Origin: Phyllostachys edulis | Lineage: Eukaryota > Streptophyta > Magnoliopsida > Poales > Poaceae | Direction of reading: 5' to 3' | Assembly: GCA_036346405.1 (NCBI GenBank) | Contig: CM070567.1 | Coordinates: 48,471,633-48,535,632, forward strand | DNA length: 64,000 nt | In this document: positions 10,306 through 21,871 of the stretch, one piece after another | How positions within the stretch are numbered: position 1 is the first letter of the stretch | Layout: every line of letters begins with the position of its first letter | Notes under the pieces: model-generated | Seen by the model: the letters and a program-made list of their open reading frames with translations, nothing else | What the model was told of the DNA's origin: nothing | Database searches by the model: none | Made by a program: the position numbers and the translations under genes

Positions 10306-12678
10306 GTCTGCCGCCTCCCGCCGTTGTTGTGTGCCGCCGGACGGGCCGGCGGAGGGACGGACCGTGAACCAGGCTGGAGCGTGCCAACCTCCGGGAGCCT
10401 GGTGCACGACAATAGGCCGAAAATACGTCTGGCCTGCTGTCGACAACGACGGATAAACTGGCCCGTGTCCTCGCGTGTGCCCTCCGCACTGTCCGTGAAC
10501 CTCTGCAGCCAGGAGTCGCAGTCCGTCGCAAGCTCAGCAGCCATGCCCGCCTACATCGAAAACAAGACACGGTCAAAACTGTAATGGCGGATACCAGAAG
10601 CGAAATTTTCGGAGTTGGATGTAACGTATCACGTTGTGCGCCCCGCTAAATGCACGAGGTACGGTTTGCCGGTCTTTGGACACGTGGTGCGGGCTCGTCT
10701 GCAGCAAGCACGGCCGCACGGTGTCCGAGGAGCGCATCAAAATGTACTCGTCATAGCTCGCGTGGTCGTGCGGATGTCCTCCGCACACGGTTCTGTAGTG
10801 CGTCCTCCCACTGCGCTACCCACGTGTCCATCCTATTCCCCCAGTTCGTGCCGCGGCGAACTCCCTTCCTCATCAGAGTCGCAAGACGTAACATGTAGTT
10901 AGCGATGCGTGCGAGACGACAACAAAAACAACTCATGTATGCCGATTACTCACGAGTGCACGTTTGGTTGCTAGCGCTGTTGTAAAAATTAAGATCCCTT
11001 GGATGGCCTCCCCGACCCAAATCACTATTCACCACTTCAACAAATTGAATCACCAGTGGGGAACAGGCGGCGGCAGGGTCAAGTGCCCGGGAGTAAGGAC
11101 AAGGAGTGAGGCAGCTGACGATGACCTGGTGGCTGGTGACCTAGAATTTGGATTATGTGGTGCGACTTGGTAGGCGACAGCTAGGGTTACTGGCTTGTGG
11201 CGGCTCTAGCTAGGGACTAGACTTGTGGTTGTGGCTGTTGCGTGCGAATGAGAGACAAAAAGAGGAGATGGATTATGTCTTTAGGGGGTAGTGGTCTTTT
11301 TAACGCTTGGGCCTTGGAGTTAGAAGGAGGCAAAGAGTGGTCAAGTGTTATTAGTTTGGTAATTCGACCTATTCGGTTTCTTAGAGTTGGAAACTAAACC
11401 TAATACCGAATAGAGCCAAAAAACCAAACTGACCACAAAAACCAAATAAATCGTCAATTTTGGTTAATTCAGTTTTGGTAAAAAAAAAAAATGCCCACCC
11501 TAGCTTCAATGCTACTTCTCCCCACTTTTCCAATGTTTATATTCACGCCTACTTCTGAAAGTCTCAATTGTTACCAAATAAGCATAGAAACGTATACATG
11601 CTAGCCACTTTAAAAGGTAAGGAGACGGTGAAGGATGTGGTCTTACTATTCTCCCACTTTCGCCCCAACATATCCACACTGCTTCTTGGAGTGTTTGTCC
11701 AAAAATAGGAGAAAAGACACATAAACAATATGCCATTTTCCACTTGAAATAATTGAGCAGCTGAAAAATTCAAATAACCATAACACCATGAACTAGTATA
11801 ACAATGTTTTGTGATATGTTGATCCCACTCTAGGTAATCAAGAGGAGTGATAAAAAAAACCAAGCTATATGTATACCTTCTCTTATTGCTGATGTCGATC
11901 CTCTACAGTACAAACAACTATATGAGCAAATGTAGAATTTTATTTACTTGGAACTCATACGTTCATCTATGTCAGACATTTGTTTTCTTAGAAACATCAT
12001 TCTTCGGCATTCAAAAATTAATTCAACTACAAGGGAGCTTAGAGTTTGGATTTATGATAAATACTTGATTTTTTATGTGTTAATTTATCTACCACTTACG
12101 TACATTCACCCCTCCACATGATTCCGCATATATATTGTTTCAGGTGCATGAACATTTTTTAGCCGATTCCATGTTGAAGTGCTTAAGACTCTGGGATTTT
12201 GTTTTTGATTTTTGTTGCTATCTGAAGTGAAATTTATGTTTTTGCTATCACAACACATGTCTAGAGTGTAGGCTCCACTTCTTGGTGTGATAGCAAGTGG
12301 CATAAGGACATCTCCAATGCTTATCGCCTGAGGTGGTCTTAAGGTAGGACACACATGGCTTGTTGCAATTGCTACAATGTACAGTGATGTGAGGAGGCCT
12401 TAAGGTGGGACCCACGTCCCAATATACAAAAAGAAAAACCCACCACGTCTCTCAACCGCCTCCCCCTCATCTCTCTATTTCTCCAGCCCAGTGCAGCACG
12501 CAGCCCACGCTTCCCTTCCTCTCTCGCCCATGAATCCGCCCTGCTCCGACCACTCCCTATCCATCACGATGCTACCCCTCTCTCTCGCCGCTCCCTCTCT
12601 ACCATGGAACCATCCCGGTAGCTGGATCCGGTGGAGGAAGCCATCGAGAAGGACGCCATCCTCATCCTATTGAGGCCA
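10306..12678. other. No gene supported; one solitary hAT-like end
   Basis: Mixed GC-rich and AT-rich DNA without a recognisable protein. AAAAATGCCCACCCTAG at about 11488-11504, preceded by AACCAAAC-rich sequence, resembles an hAT terminal (TAGGGTGGGCA in reverse complement). No partner end or 8-bp duplication was found upstream. Confidence 0.45.
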
Positions 12679-12915
12679 GATCCGGTCCCGATAGCCGCCG
12701 AAGATGCCATCCTTGTCCCCCCATAGGTAGATCCGGTCTCGACGGTCGTCGAAGATGCCATCCATGTCCTTCCTGCAGTTGGATCCAGTCATGACGGCTA
12801 TCAAGATGCCATCCATATCCTTCCCATGGCTAGATTTGGTCCCCACGGCTATCAAGACACCATCCCCTTACACCCACGACTGAATCTGGTCCCCTTCGTC
12901 CTCGCTACCAGATCC
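12679..12915. repeat. About five imperfect ~51-bp tandem units
   Basis: Repeating pattern GATCCGGTCCCGATAGCCGC...GAAGATGCCATCC with a period near 51 bp. Later units are more diverged (AAGATGCCATCC, AAGACACCATCC). An open frame on the minus strand simply follows the repeat and is not treated as a gene. Confidence 0.75.
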
Positions 12916-13459
12916 GTTCCCGGCGACTGTCGACACGCCCTCCCTGTTGTCCCCAAGTATGGCAGGAAGAGGAATTGAAAAAAAAAAGCAATAGTGGCGG
13001 TAAGACCAATGGTGAGTGGTGACGGGGGATAGTATTTTTTTTATTTCTTATTATGACCCGTCCGTAAGCCTTTTGTCAGCCTCCTGAAGCTTTAGGTCAA
13101 CCTCAAAAGTTTCGTGCAATGTTTGAGGTCGACCTCAAGCAAGCCACATAGGGCAAGGTATGCTTTTTTAGCACATAGTGGATGCCCTAAACAGGATGAG
13201 GGCATCATCTAGTAGCAAAAACAAGATATTTCTGGAAGATTTTTTTTGTTGTTGATGGAATTGTTAACGATCAGCTAACTTATTTCTCCATAGAAGCATT
13301 GAAGCTCGAATTGTCCTTTTGTGTTTTACCAATTATCCATCCATAGATTTCAACCGTTCGCCAAAATGGGGAGGCAACAGGAGACTATTGGCTACGGGGA
13401 CAAAGGCAAAGCGCACGGTGAGTAGGTATCAGCAAGGACAGGTGACAGATTGGGCAATT
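12916..13459. other. No gene seen
   Basis: Non-coding DNA. GGATGCCCTAAA and GACATCTCCAATGC words at roughly 13190 and 12307 hint at the ends of a small transposon around the 51-bp array, but no clean inverted ends or target duplication could be matched. Confidence 0.4.
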
Positions 13460-13483
13460 CTCTCTCTCTCTCTCTCTCTCTCT
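13460..13483. repeat. (CT)12 microsatellite
   Basis: Uninterrupted CT dinucleotide run of about 24 bases, directly at the left edge of a 470-bp tandem duplication. Confidence 0.95.
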
Positions 13484-14392
13484 GAGAAATCAGTGAGGTA
13501 ATGCTTAGACAATCCCTTTTGTTTAAGGTGTTGCTTTAGTAAAGTTTGCCAATTGGTTTAGAATCAGGGATTAAATAAAACAAAGATGCTCAGCTCTATA
13601 AACTTTGCAATTTACCCAATTAATGAAGAGTTTACCTTTTTACTTTTTTTAAAGCGGCACAATTGGTAAGAAAGAGAATTGTACTTGATAAGAATGAGAC
13701 ATTTTCAATTGGTAACAAAGTAAAGCCAAAGTGTTGGTAGCATTTGTATGATGGTCATCAATTGTACACATGCATTCATTTTTAGAACAAAAATTTAATA
13801 AGTGAGAAATAGCCAGCTTTCCCATAAACAAATCATCCTTTACACAAATGCATTCATTTTTAGATTAAAAATTGTCCACGAGTAAGAAATAGCCAGCTTT
13901 CCCATCACAAAGCGTGTTTTGTTCTAAATTTTACCACGAGTTTTCCCCCCCTGAGAAATCAGTAAGGTAATGCCTACCCAATACTTTTGTTTGAGGTGTT
14001 GTTGCTCAATAAAGTTTGCCAACTTGGTTAGAATTGGGGATTAAACAAAACACATTGTTTAGCTCTATAAACTTTGCAATTTACCCAATTCATGCAAGAG
14101 TTTAGTTTTTTTTTTCTTTCTTTTTTTAGAGCGGCACAATTGGTAACAAACAGAACCGTACCTGATAAGAACGAACATTTTCAATTGGTAACAAAGTAAA
14201 GACAAAGTGTTGGTAGCATTCATTTTTAGAACAAAATTTTTAATGAGCGAGAAATAGCAAGCTTTCCCATAAACAAACACAGTCCTTTTTCACACATGCA
14301 TGCTTGCATTTTTAGAACAAAGGTTTCCATGAGTGAGAAATAGCTAGCTTTCCCCATCAACAAAGCGTGTTTTGTTCTAAATTTGCCACAAA
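13484..14392. repeat. Tandem duplication, unit about 469 bp
   Basis: Copy 1 (13484-13952) and copy 2 (13953 to about 14392) begin with near-identical GAGAAATCAGT(G/A)AGGTAATGC. They share CTCTATAAACTTTGCAATTT, AGCGGCACAATTGGTAA and AAATAGC(C/A)(A/T)GCTTTCCCAT. Within each unit a shorter ~90-bp piece (CATTCATTTTTAGA...AGCTTTCCCAT) is also repeated. The array lies 200-1200 bp upstream of the four-exon gene, so it may form part of its distal promoter. Confidence 0.85.
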
Positions 14393-14558
14393 ATCCATGC
14401 TTTCTTTTTACCCATCATCCTACTTTACACCCTGTCATTGCAAAAAAAAAAACGCCAGAAATAATAAATATCCACGAAAGCTCTAAAAAACAGATGTCAG
14501 AAGGAGCCAAGGGTCCTAAAAACAATATTAAAAAGGAGAGAAAAAAATTGTCTCTATC

Positions 14559-14565
14559 TATAAAT
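14559..14565 (+). promoter_or_regulatory. TATA box of the four-exon gene
   Basis: TATAAAT lies about 100 bp upstream of the chosen ATG. A transcription start about 30 bp downstream would make the in-frame ATG at 14564 untranscribed, which argues for a start at 14624 or, as chosen, 14666. Confidence 0.6.
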
Positions 14566-14665
14566 GAGCCCCTCTACCCCTCCACGAGGCCTCAGAAGCG
14601 CCGCCTCCTCCGCTACGAGAAGCATGCTCCCTTCCCCCGCGCGCTCGCTCCCCTCTCGCTCGCTC

Positions 14666-16620
14666 ATGGCCGACTGCTGCGCGCGGGAGATGGACGACCT
14701 CCACAGGTGGTGGCTGCCGCCGGAGATCTTCGCGGACATTGGCATCGCCGACGCCGCCCGGCCCTCCCCCGTTGACATCGAGGGCATCGCGGTGCACCTC
14801 GCCGGCCTCCTCGGCGGGGGCGGGGGCGGCGGCAAGGAGGAGGCCCCCCGCTCGCCTCCGCCGCCGGGAGGCGCCTCGTACCACCACGGTTCGCAGGTGG
14901 GTAGGCGCTTGCTCAGAACGCAAGCTTGTGGGTTTTTGTTTGTTTGTTTATGCATGCTTGATTGGTGCTTGGTTTTTTGATCGAGGCGGCGTGCGTGCGT
15001 GTGCTTGTTTGCAGGTTTGCGGGCTGGAAGGGAAGGTTCTCGTGGCGTGCGGCGGCGGAGGCAACGGAGGCGGCGCGGCGGCGGCGCGGCCGGTCTTGCG
15101 CCACTCGCCGGTGCGGTGGCAGGTGAGCGGAAGCAGCCTTTTCTGCAACTTATTTCTTTCTTTCTTTTCCCTCTCCTAATCTTCCCTTCCTTTTGTGTCC
15201 TCTCTTAATTTTTTTTCTTGCTTTGTTGGTTTGTGAATTGATTTATGCTTCTGGGGTTTTGGAGAAGAGAGGAAGAAAGGTTATATACATTGTTCAACCC
15301 TTGCTGTTCTCCTTCGTTTCTAGTTTTATTTTGGTTGTTTTATTAATCTGAAATTCGCATCGGAGCAAGTACGCCGCCATGGTTGCCCGTGTTTATTGAA
15401 AGAGATAATCCGTGTCATTCGTTAATGACGAATCCATAATGCACTACTACTTGCTTTCATGTTTGTACAGTTCGTTGGAAACGAACAAAGAAACGGGAAT
15501 TTCTCCTCATTTTATCGTTGTTTTTAACTCTGATTCTTCCCGTCCAGGTCCCGACCAATCTCGTGAACGGCGACGGCGGCGGGGTTCTGGACCCGAGGCT
15601 TGCTCCACTGCGGCCCTGCCACGGCTCTTCGCCGGCGAAGCGGCTTGGCGGCGGCACCGGCGTGTTCTTGCCACGCGCCGTGGTGTACCAGAGGGCGGCG
15701 GCGACCAAATCTCCCGCGAGAGGTAACGCAGCATCCACACCTCGTTTATACCCCACATCATTACTGGCGGTGTTTTTTGTTTTCTTGGTCTTCGTGCTGC
15801 GTTACTACTGTACTAGCCTACTGGTATGAAATCTCCTGTTGGGTTTTGCGCCGTTTAGGTCATCAAAATCCCAAATCTTTGCTGCAAAGGCATGATCATA
15901 CTACTGCTCATGTTTAAGCAATATTCAATTATTTGTTTCCGCCTGCAAATGCGCCTCTGCCGGTCTGCTCAGATGTTGCGTACTTTTTGAGCAGTGTGAG
16001 GCTTTAACGCCTGACATGCAGCCAGACTTCATGTACAGCTTGTCTGCTACATTGCTACTACTTGTGCGATTACTTCAGCAATGCCTAGTACTTAGTACTT
16101 ACCCATGAATGAATTGTGCAACGAAGATAAATAATTAGGGAACGTGTGGGCTCATCACCACCTAATGAGAATGAGATGATGCCTGATGATAAAGCCCCAC
16201 CTCTGATGCTGCCATGAAACTGGGAAAGATAAGCAGGACAGAAAAGGTTTTGTGTGGGTAACTGCAATGTATTTGAACCATGCGTGTTAGGTAGTGCGCT
16301 CTGCTTATTGCCATCGAAGTACCCAGCCAGCCCTGAGCTCTGCGAACCTGACATCTGCATATTTGGATCAACACATACTGCCATTTCATCCTGGTTCAGC
16401 CACAAATACTAGTTATTCCCATTAACCGGTTACACTTTATGCAGATGGGATACCACCGAAGGAGCGGCTTATGAAGCAGCAGCAGCAACACAGAGATGAG
16501 GCGGCATCGGGAATGAAGCAGCAACGCCAGAACGAGATGGTGCAGAAGCAGCAGAATGCGGCGGCGGCGGCATTGCACGCCTGCCCGGAGCTCGCGCTGC
16601 CGCAGGAATGGACTTACTGA
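14666..16620 (+). CDS. Unrecognised four-exon plant protein (229 aa)
   Basis: Spliced model: 14666-14896, 15015-15122, 15548-15722, 16445-16620. Junctions are GT-AG with phases 0, 0 and 1, and the frame stays open throughout. The sum is 690 nt including TGA, giving 229 residues. The N-terminus reads MDDLHRWWLPPEIFADIG and continues into a Gly/Pro-rich linker. Exon 2 carries VCGLEGKVLVACGG. Exon 3 has a basic Ser/Pro-rich stretch (SSPAKRLGGG). Exon 4 is a Gln-rich, probably helical segment ending in ALPQEWTY. No catalytic motif, signal peptide or membrane segment is visible. The conserved-looking hydrophobic N-terminus and EWTY tail suggest a real plant-specific family whose function I do not know. 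ATG 14666 is chosen because earlier in-frame ATGs lie at or near the TATA box. Confidence 0.75.
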
Positions 16621-17636
16621 TCGAGAGGAAGCGCATGATGAGATCGATGATGGCGAACGATCAAGAGTAGATGGCTTTGTAGCGGCAGTAGCAAGGAATA
16701 ACAATAAGAGATGTAGCTCAGCTGTAAGGCAGGTACATGGGAGAGTTGATAGGATGGAGAGTGGCATGTAGTCTTTACAGTAGGTTTTTTTATATAATGA
16801 AAGAGAAAAACTCTCTCGGCTTCTGCACGAAGGATGCACACAACTACTGTATCACTATGGTAGCGGTATGTTAAGGAGGAAAAAAAACTATGATGATTTG
16901 TGGCTGTGTTCTTGTTGTAGCCAACTCCAGGAATAATGTGGTGGTTCAAAATGGGATTATGATGAAATCAGTGCAATGGTTGTGCCATTTCCAAATTCTC
17001 TTTGTATGCTACTGTATCACTGTGATGGTACTACTATTGCTTGTCATTTCAATTGCAAAAATGCAACCAGGGGCTATAGTAGGTAAACCTTTTTTTTTAC
17101 CGTGGTGGTAAATATGTTTAACAATATTCAGTGGCAGATCCAGAAATAAATTTTAGATTGGACGAAATAACCGTCACGTTTCCACTTGCACTGGTATTTA
17201 CACCCGCACGGTACAATTCTAAAGTAGCTATTCAAAACTAGCAAATCAAGCAATCACAAAATCTCAATTCATTCTATTTTAAACTAATTTTCTCAAACAC
17301 CAGTGACCGCATACTACTTAGGCGCGCCTCGCATGCTAGCCGACAGCCGCTAGGGCTAGCTTGATTGGACCGCTCGAGCTTCCCTCCTCGAGAATAGAAG
17401 TTCTGACCATATAGCTAGTGAATACTAGGCTGAACCATTTTTAATCCCTCATCACGTGGTCCTATACTCTTTTCTAGGACCCTTAGAATGCTGCTCACCT
17501 TGTTTGTTCCTTCACCGAACAGAGCTCGCTCATACTGGATACCGGAGTGGGTGGGTTAGGGTACCACCGGCAGCGTACCTCTCGCGCCGCCCAGGCTCGC
17601 CTATCGCTGGGTCCGCCCTCGGCAGCATTTGTGTGT
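16621..17636. other. 3' flank of the four-exon gene; otherwise nothing seen
   Basis: The 3' untranslated region probably runs to about 16.8 kb, where TATATAATGAAAGAG could serve as a polyadenylation region. Beyond that the sequence is non-coding, with no identifiable element. Confidence 0.45.
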
Positions 17637-17789
17637 CTATGTGTGATGTAGTATGACGCTATCTCCTGCACTCGCAGTCGCGCCACAGGAGGCCATGCCC
17701 TTCTTGCAGCCCTGGAAGCACTGATGCATGTACAAGGTTTGCTTGCAAACGTTGCATAGATCAGGGCCTGGAGCAGCATTAAATCCAGT
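17637..17789 (-). other. Possible last exon of a small Cys-rich protein
   Basis: On the minus strand, an open frame following a TGTAGCAG acceptor-like site encodes a tail containing CNVCKQTLYMHQC, FQGCKKGMASC and a stop. The spacing of six cysteines (CxxC, CxxxC, C) is suggestive of a zinc- or disulphide-bound mini-domain. No first exon, signal peptide or promoter was found upstream and no family was recognised, so this may be chance. Confidence 0.2.
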
Positions 17790-18608
17790 CTGCTACACAG
17801 CAACTTTTCAGTCTCTCTCTCTATAGCAGTAGCAGGCAGCCCCTGCCTGCTGCAGACCCTAGAAGCCGGTCAAAAGCCAAAAGATCCTAGGCGTTTTTCT
17901 TTAGCTTATTTCTGGGTGCTCGTTCCTCCCCCTGTGCCCTGCCTGTGCAGGTTACTCCGAGACAAGACAAGTCTCAGTGGTGCATCAGGCAGGGAGGAGG
18001 CATTGATCTGTTGATCCTCTATACGACATGTCCCTTGTTCCAAGGCTGTCCAAAGAATTCTCTTTTTTGTTTAATGTGAAGAGGCAGGGGCGTGAAGAAG
18101 GGAGTGCGTGAGATGACGACGACTTGCTGGAGTGGACGAAACATGTGCTTTGTTTAAGTGTCAACTCAGAGACAAGTGCCTGTCAAGTGAATAATCGGCA
18201 GATTATTAAACTGTGCTTCTCTTTCGTACTGTTATTAGTACTGGAATCGACTCCGTTAGCAGTGTGAGACTTGAGAAAGAGCAGCACGTTGGTTGCGGAT
18301 GTGCACGGTGGCTGACATGTAGGTCCTCGTGTGCGAGGTCTGCCTGTCAGTTGGTAGTATCTTTCTTTTTGCCAACTCACCCAACAGAGCTCACTTAATG
18401 AAATGTAACTCACTACTCACAAGTTACTGATCACATTGATAGTAGTTTGAGAGACATCTCACCCCGGATATAGATAAGTAGACTCGCGGCAGTAGGTGGA
18501 AAAGGTTTATGATTATGTACAGAACAATGACAATACTCCTAATTTCAGTTTGGTTTGGGCTTGGCTGTTCACGCATATTCTGGGGAACACCGTCTAACCA
18601 GTGGTAAG
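17790..18608. other. No gene seen
   Basis: Non-coding. No repeat structure, transposon end or convincing exon was identified. Confidence 0.5.
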
Positions 18609-18880
18609 AGAGCATGCACAATGAGCTTATATCAGCCGTCTATAGTTATTGTCACGTATGATTTTTGCTGACGTGGATAAAAGAGAATGAAGAGAGAGAA
18701 AAATACTGTCTACAATCCTGTAGCCGACTATAGCACAAGAAATAAGAAAAACATTAAAAGATTATGTGTTCTATAAAGACAACTAAAAAGACAGCAGTCG
18801 TCTGTACCATTGTATGAGCTGTCTACAGGTGACATAAAGAACTGGTATAGACAACAATTGTCTATACTATTGTACATTCT
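18609..18880. mobile_element. MITE-like element
   Basis: The left end AGAGCATGCACAATG and the reverse complement of the right end (AGAATGTACAATAG) are similar over about 13 bp. The interior has paired GTCTACA/TGTAGAC-type words (TAGCCGACTATAGC, TGTCTATACTATTG). The size of about 270 bp and the AGAGCATG(C/T)ACAAT end suit a small plant MITE. A clean target duplication could not be read, so the superfamily is open. Confidence 0.45.
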
Positions 18881-19636
18881 ATTAGGCTCCGTCTTTAGCG
18901 TGATAATTTTGTTGGAATTCGGTGAGAATTGCACTTCCAAATGCTAGCTTACACTACATGGTTTCTCTCGCGTCCCTCACTTTTATGCACGTCCCCTATC
19001 TGCTTTTCACGGTTAATACAGCTTGTCTTCCGTAAAGATCAAAGAAGATGCCGCGGCGTCGCTACAGGCGCCAGCACCGTTGCCTCGTATGCTCACTGCC
19101 CGGCGTGTCTTGAGCAGCGTGCTTTCTCGGAGTCGCAAGGAATTCTGCAAAAACCCTACTAGTAGTCTAGTACTCTACTCTAGTACTACTACCAGCAGGT
19201 TCAGCACTCCACCAGCAGCAGTACTGGCATAGTACATGGTTTGATCGGGATTTGTTCATGGATGAATGATCGGGGATGCTGTGCGTTGGATGGGCTACTT
19301 TACAAAGCGAAACAAGGGATGGATTGATGAGATGGGAGTGAGCACGGAAGAGCAGGTTTTGGTGCTATCCGACGGCCGTGGTACTTTGGGCTCAGAGCAG
19401 GCACGAAGAAAGCAGGACCAAGCTGTCCCCACGAAGACGAAGGAGGACACCGTACGCTGGGCCGGTGTTATGTGTGGTGGGAGCACTGAGCGGAGGCCGG
19501 AGGACAGCATGGGACGAGCAGGACCACCCGAATCCTAAAGTGAGGACCCACCTACTGGGGTGGGCATGGAGAGGGCGACCATGTCGTGATCATCTGTCTG
19601 GCTGGCTGTTGATCCATCTGGAGATGGAGATCCAAC
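18881..19636. other. No gene seen
   Basis: Open frames on both strands lack recognisable domains. The last bases, GATCCAAC (19629-19636), are the left copy of the target duplication of the next hAT element. Confidence 0.5.
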
Positions 19637-20297
19637 CAGAGCCGTTCCTGATGGAGGGCCGGCAGGGGCAACCGTTTAGGATCCATCAGATTTAAGGGCT
19701 CCCGATCTTAATACATCATACGTATATGTATAATTATATATCTTATATATGCTCTATTGCTTTGTAGGGTTGTATAACTACTAACCAGATTGAGGTTAAG
19801 AGTGTAGGGATGGGTATCCTGATACATCTTTTTTTCCTGAATTAAGAGTGTTGCAAATGACTTTACCATGTGACAATATCTGCTATTGAGATTTTTTTAG
19901 TTTGTTAGAGATATAGATTGTTATCCAAATGTTTCAATTGCTTATCGAATTTTATTTATTGTACCTGTGACTGTAGCATCAACTGAAAGAAGCTTTTCAA
20001 AGTTGAAGTTATTGAAAAACTATTTGAGGTCATCAATATCACAAGAAATGTTGAATGGTCTGGCCACTTTATGCATTGAAAAGGATATGTTAGATCACAT
20101 TGACGTGGATATTATTATCAATGACTTTGTATTTAGAAATGTTAGAAGAAATTGCTTTCTATGAGTAGTTTGTATCTTTTTGATGTATTGAATAGCTTTG
20201 CAGTTGATACAAAAGTAGCACTATTTGTTTATGTTATAATAAAAGGCCTCCTATTTTGTCTCGCCCCAGGGCCTTCGAAATGCTAGGAACGGCTCTG
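19637..20297 (+). mobile_element. 661-bp hAT relic, perfect TSD GATCCAAC
   Basis: The terminal inverted repeat CAGAGCCGTTCCT opens the element, and its reverse complement AGGAACGGCTCTG closes it. The flanks are exactly GATCCAAC on both sides (19629-19636 and 20298-20305). The interior retains the C-terminal dimerisation part of an hAT transposase of the zinc-finger MYM-type-1-like group. The rest of the gene has been deleted internally, making a non-autonomous derivative that still transposed. Confidence 0.92.
19917..20164 (+). pseudogene. hAT transposase C-terminal remnant
   Basis: The frame encodes VTVASTERSFSKLKLLKNYL and continues through SSISQEMLNGLATLCIEKD to a natural stop at 20162-20164. 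This matches the C-terminal hAT dimerisation region of zinc-finger MYM-type-1-like transposases (the A(S/T)TERSFSKLK(L/I)IK signature). Upstream about 16 codons (YPNVSIAYRILFIVP) remain in frame and then the homology ends at the internal deletion. It cannot encode an active transposase, since the DDE catalytic part is absent. Confidence 0.85.
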
Positions 20298-21159
20298 GAT
20301 CCAACGTGGAGTTGGTATTACGGTATATAGCCGTGTTTTTGGGTCTATCCCGATAATGTGTGATTCTTTTCAATATGTTTTTTTGTGTGCAAAATTTGAT
20401 GTTTCATCAACCTTCGAATAGCATTAGTTCGTGAATTCTTTTAAAACAACGCCAAAAATCACGTGAAGAAGCCTTATAAAACAAACAAACGTTTTTTAGG
20501 GTATTTCGGAGTCAATTAGTTAGCAACGTGAGTGATGGGCTAATTATGCTAGTTCAAATCATCCCTTATTAAATACGGGACCTGGAAGGAATAAGTGTTA
20601 CCCCTTCCTCCACATGAGCATTTTTAAAAAACGATTTTCGGTAGCTGGCTTTGGATACCGCCGGGTCTTGGCACCAACATTTTCCCCCGGCTGCACGGAG
20701 GAATCGTAATCATGGCGCACATTTCGTGGAGGCAATGTTTTCGGGGGAAGCCAGTGACCGGAAGGCCCGTATGGCGTGCACTGTTACTGCGCGATATGGT
20801 TGAGCTAGATGCCCGCACCGCGGAGTCACGCAGATCGGCCCACTACGTGCGCGCGAGAATCTGTGGCACGTGAGCCACCTGGCCTCCAGGCCCAACTCAG
20901 AGCTGCAGCCGACGTGGTCATCCACTGCCAGCCACCTGCAGTGGCATCGCCGTGCCGTAGTGCGCTAGTGCCGATCCAAACGTCGGCTTCCGAAACTAAT
21001 TCGGCTGCGCGCGCCGGGGTGTGCCGTGCCGTGCGTGTCGGCGTGGTGCGCCGACACAACCACCGGCCGCAAGGCAGGGGGCGGATTCGACGTCGTGGGG
21101 GAACAAGCGCACGCACGTAGGCAGGGCGCTGGCGTACAGCACGCGGACGAGCCCACCCC
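20298..21159. other. No gene supported; GC-rich target of the Reina-like insertion
   Basis: From about 20770 the sequence is GC-rich, with long but low-complexity open frames on both strands. It continues at 27199 beyond the retrotransposon with similar composition, so it was one block before insertion. No protein was recognised on either side of the rejoined site. Confidence 0.5.
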
Positions 21160-21592
21160 TGTCAGGAACTTTGCTAACCGAGAGAACGCAAGGGAAGTCT
21201 GCAGCGAAAACAACTCTTGGGCGATTTTACTTCAGAAGCAATCAAGGGCCCAGATGTTCGGGCGGCAAGGAAAGACACATCTGACGGCAATGAAGTTACT
21301 ATGGCTACTATGAGACAATGAATACGTTATGTCTGTAGTTTTACAATGAACATTCAGTTTTACTTCCGTAACTTAGCTGTGTTAATTCTCTGTAAGACCA
21401 TGGTTAAAAAACTGGGTATTTAAGCCCTGATGGCGTGGAATGGAAGCAGCATGAAAACAGCATATTCTTAGCTTCTTAGAACTAGCATAGAATCCTTAGA
21501 ACCCTAGCTACTTTCCCTTGCTATCATTCTGAACATTCTGCACAACACTCTGAATCTGTCTTTTCCGGATTCGATACAGTAGGGACTTGACA
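21160..21592 (+). repeat. 5' LTR of the Reina-like element
   Basis: 433 bp, begins TGTCAGGAAC and ends GGGACTTGACA. TATTTAAG at about 21417 is a plausible TATA box. It matches the 3' LTR at all but two bases (about 21304, G versus A, and about 21369, G versus A, the latter in a CpG). Confidence 0.95.
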
Positions 21593-21594
21593 AA

Positions 21595-21606
21595 GGTATC
21601 AGAGCA
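21595..21606 (+). promoter_or_regulatory. Primer binding site (initiator tRNA-Met)
   Basis: GGTATCAGAGCA starts two bases after the LTR and is complementary to the 3' end of plant initiator methionine tRNA. The usual leading T is replaced by A. Confidence 0.9.
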
Positions 21607-21871
21607 GTAGCTCGATTCTTGGAAGGGGATCAAAATCGGTAAGGGTTGAGGGAAATTGGGCGATTCCCTTGTAAAATCCCTGAGTCGATTAGATCCTAAA
21701 GTGGAGGCGAAAGCTTCATTATCTGGGTTCCGGTTGGCCAAGGGTGGCTGTAAAACCCCTGGATCCAGAGAGAGTAGAGCAAGGCGGCAGTGAGGAGATC
21801 GGGAAGCAGAGGGGAAAGGTTGGCATTCGTGCTTGTAAAATCCCTTGAACCAATCCCGAGCTCCAGGGAAG

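Noticed and set aside
9574..10576. Long overlapping open frames on both strands (up to 178 codons)
   Set aside because: GC-rich DNA with few stops. The translations are Arg/Pro/Ala low-complexity and include the 45-bp repeat, with no domain or splice context.
11488..11504. hAT-like terminus TAGGGTGGGCA (reverse complement)
   Set aside because: A partner end and 8-bp duplication were searched for upstream and not found. It may be a lone fragment.
12300..13210. Possible small transposon with GGACATCTCCAATGC and GGATGCCCTAAA ends
   Set aside because: The ends do not match well enough in inverted orientation and no target duplication was found.
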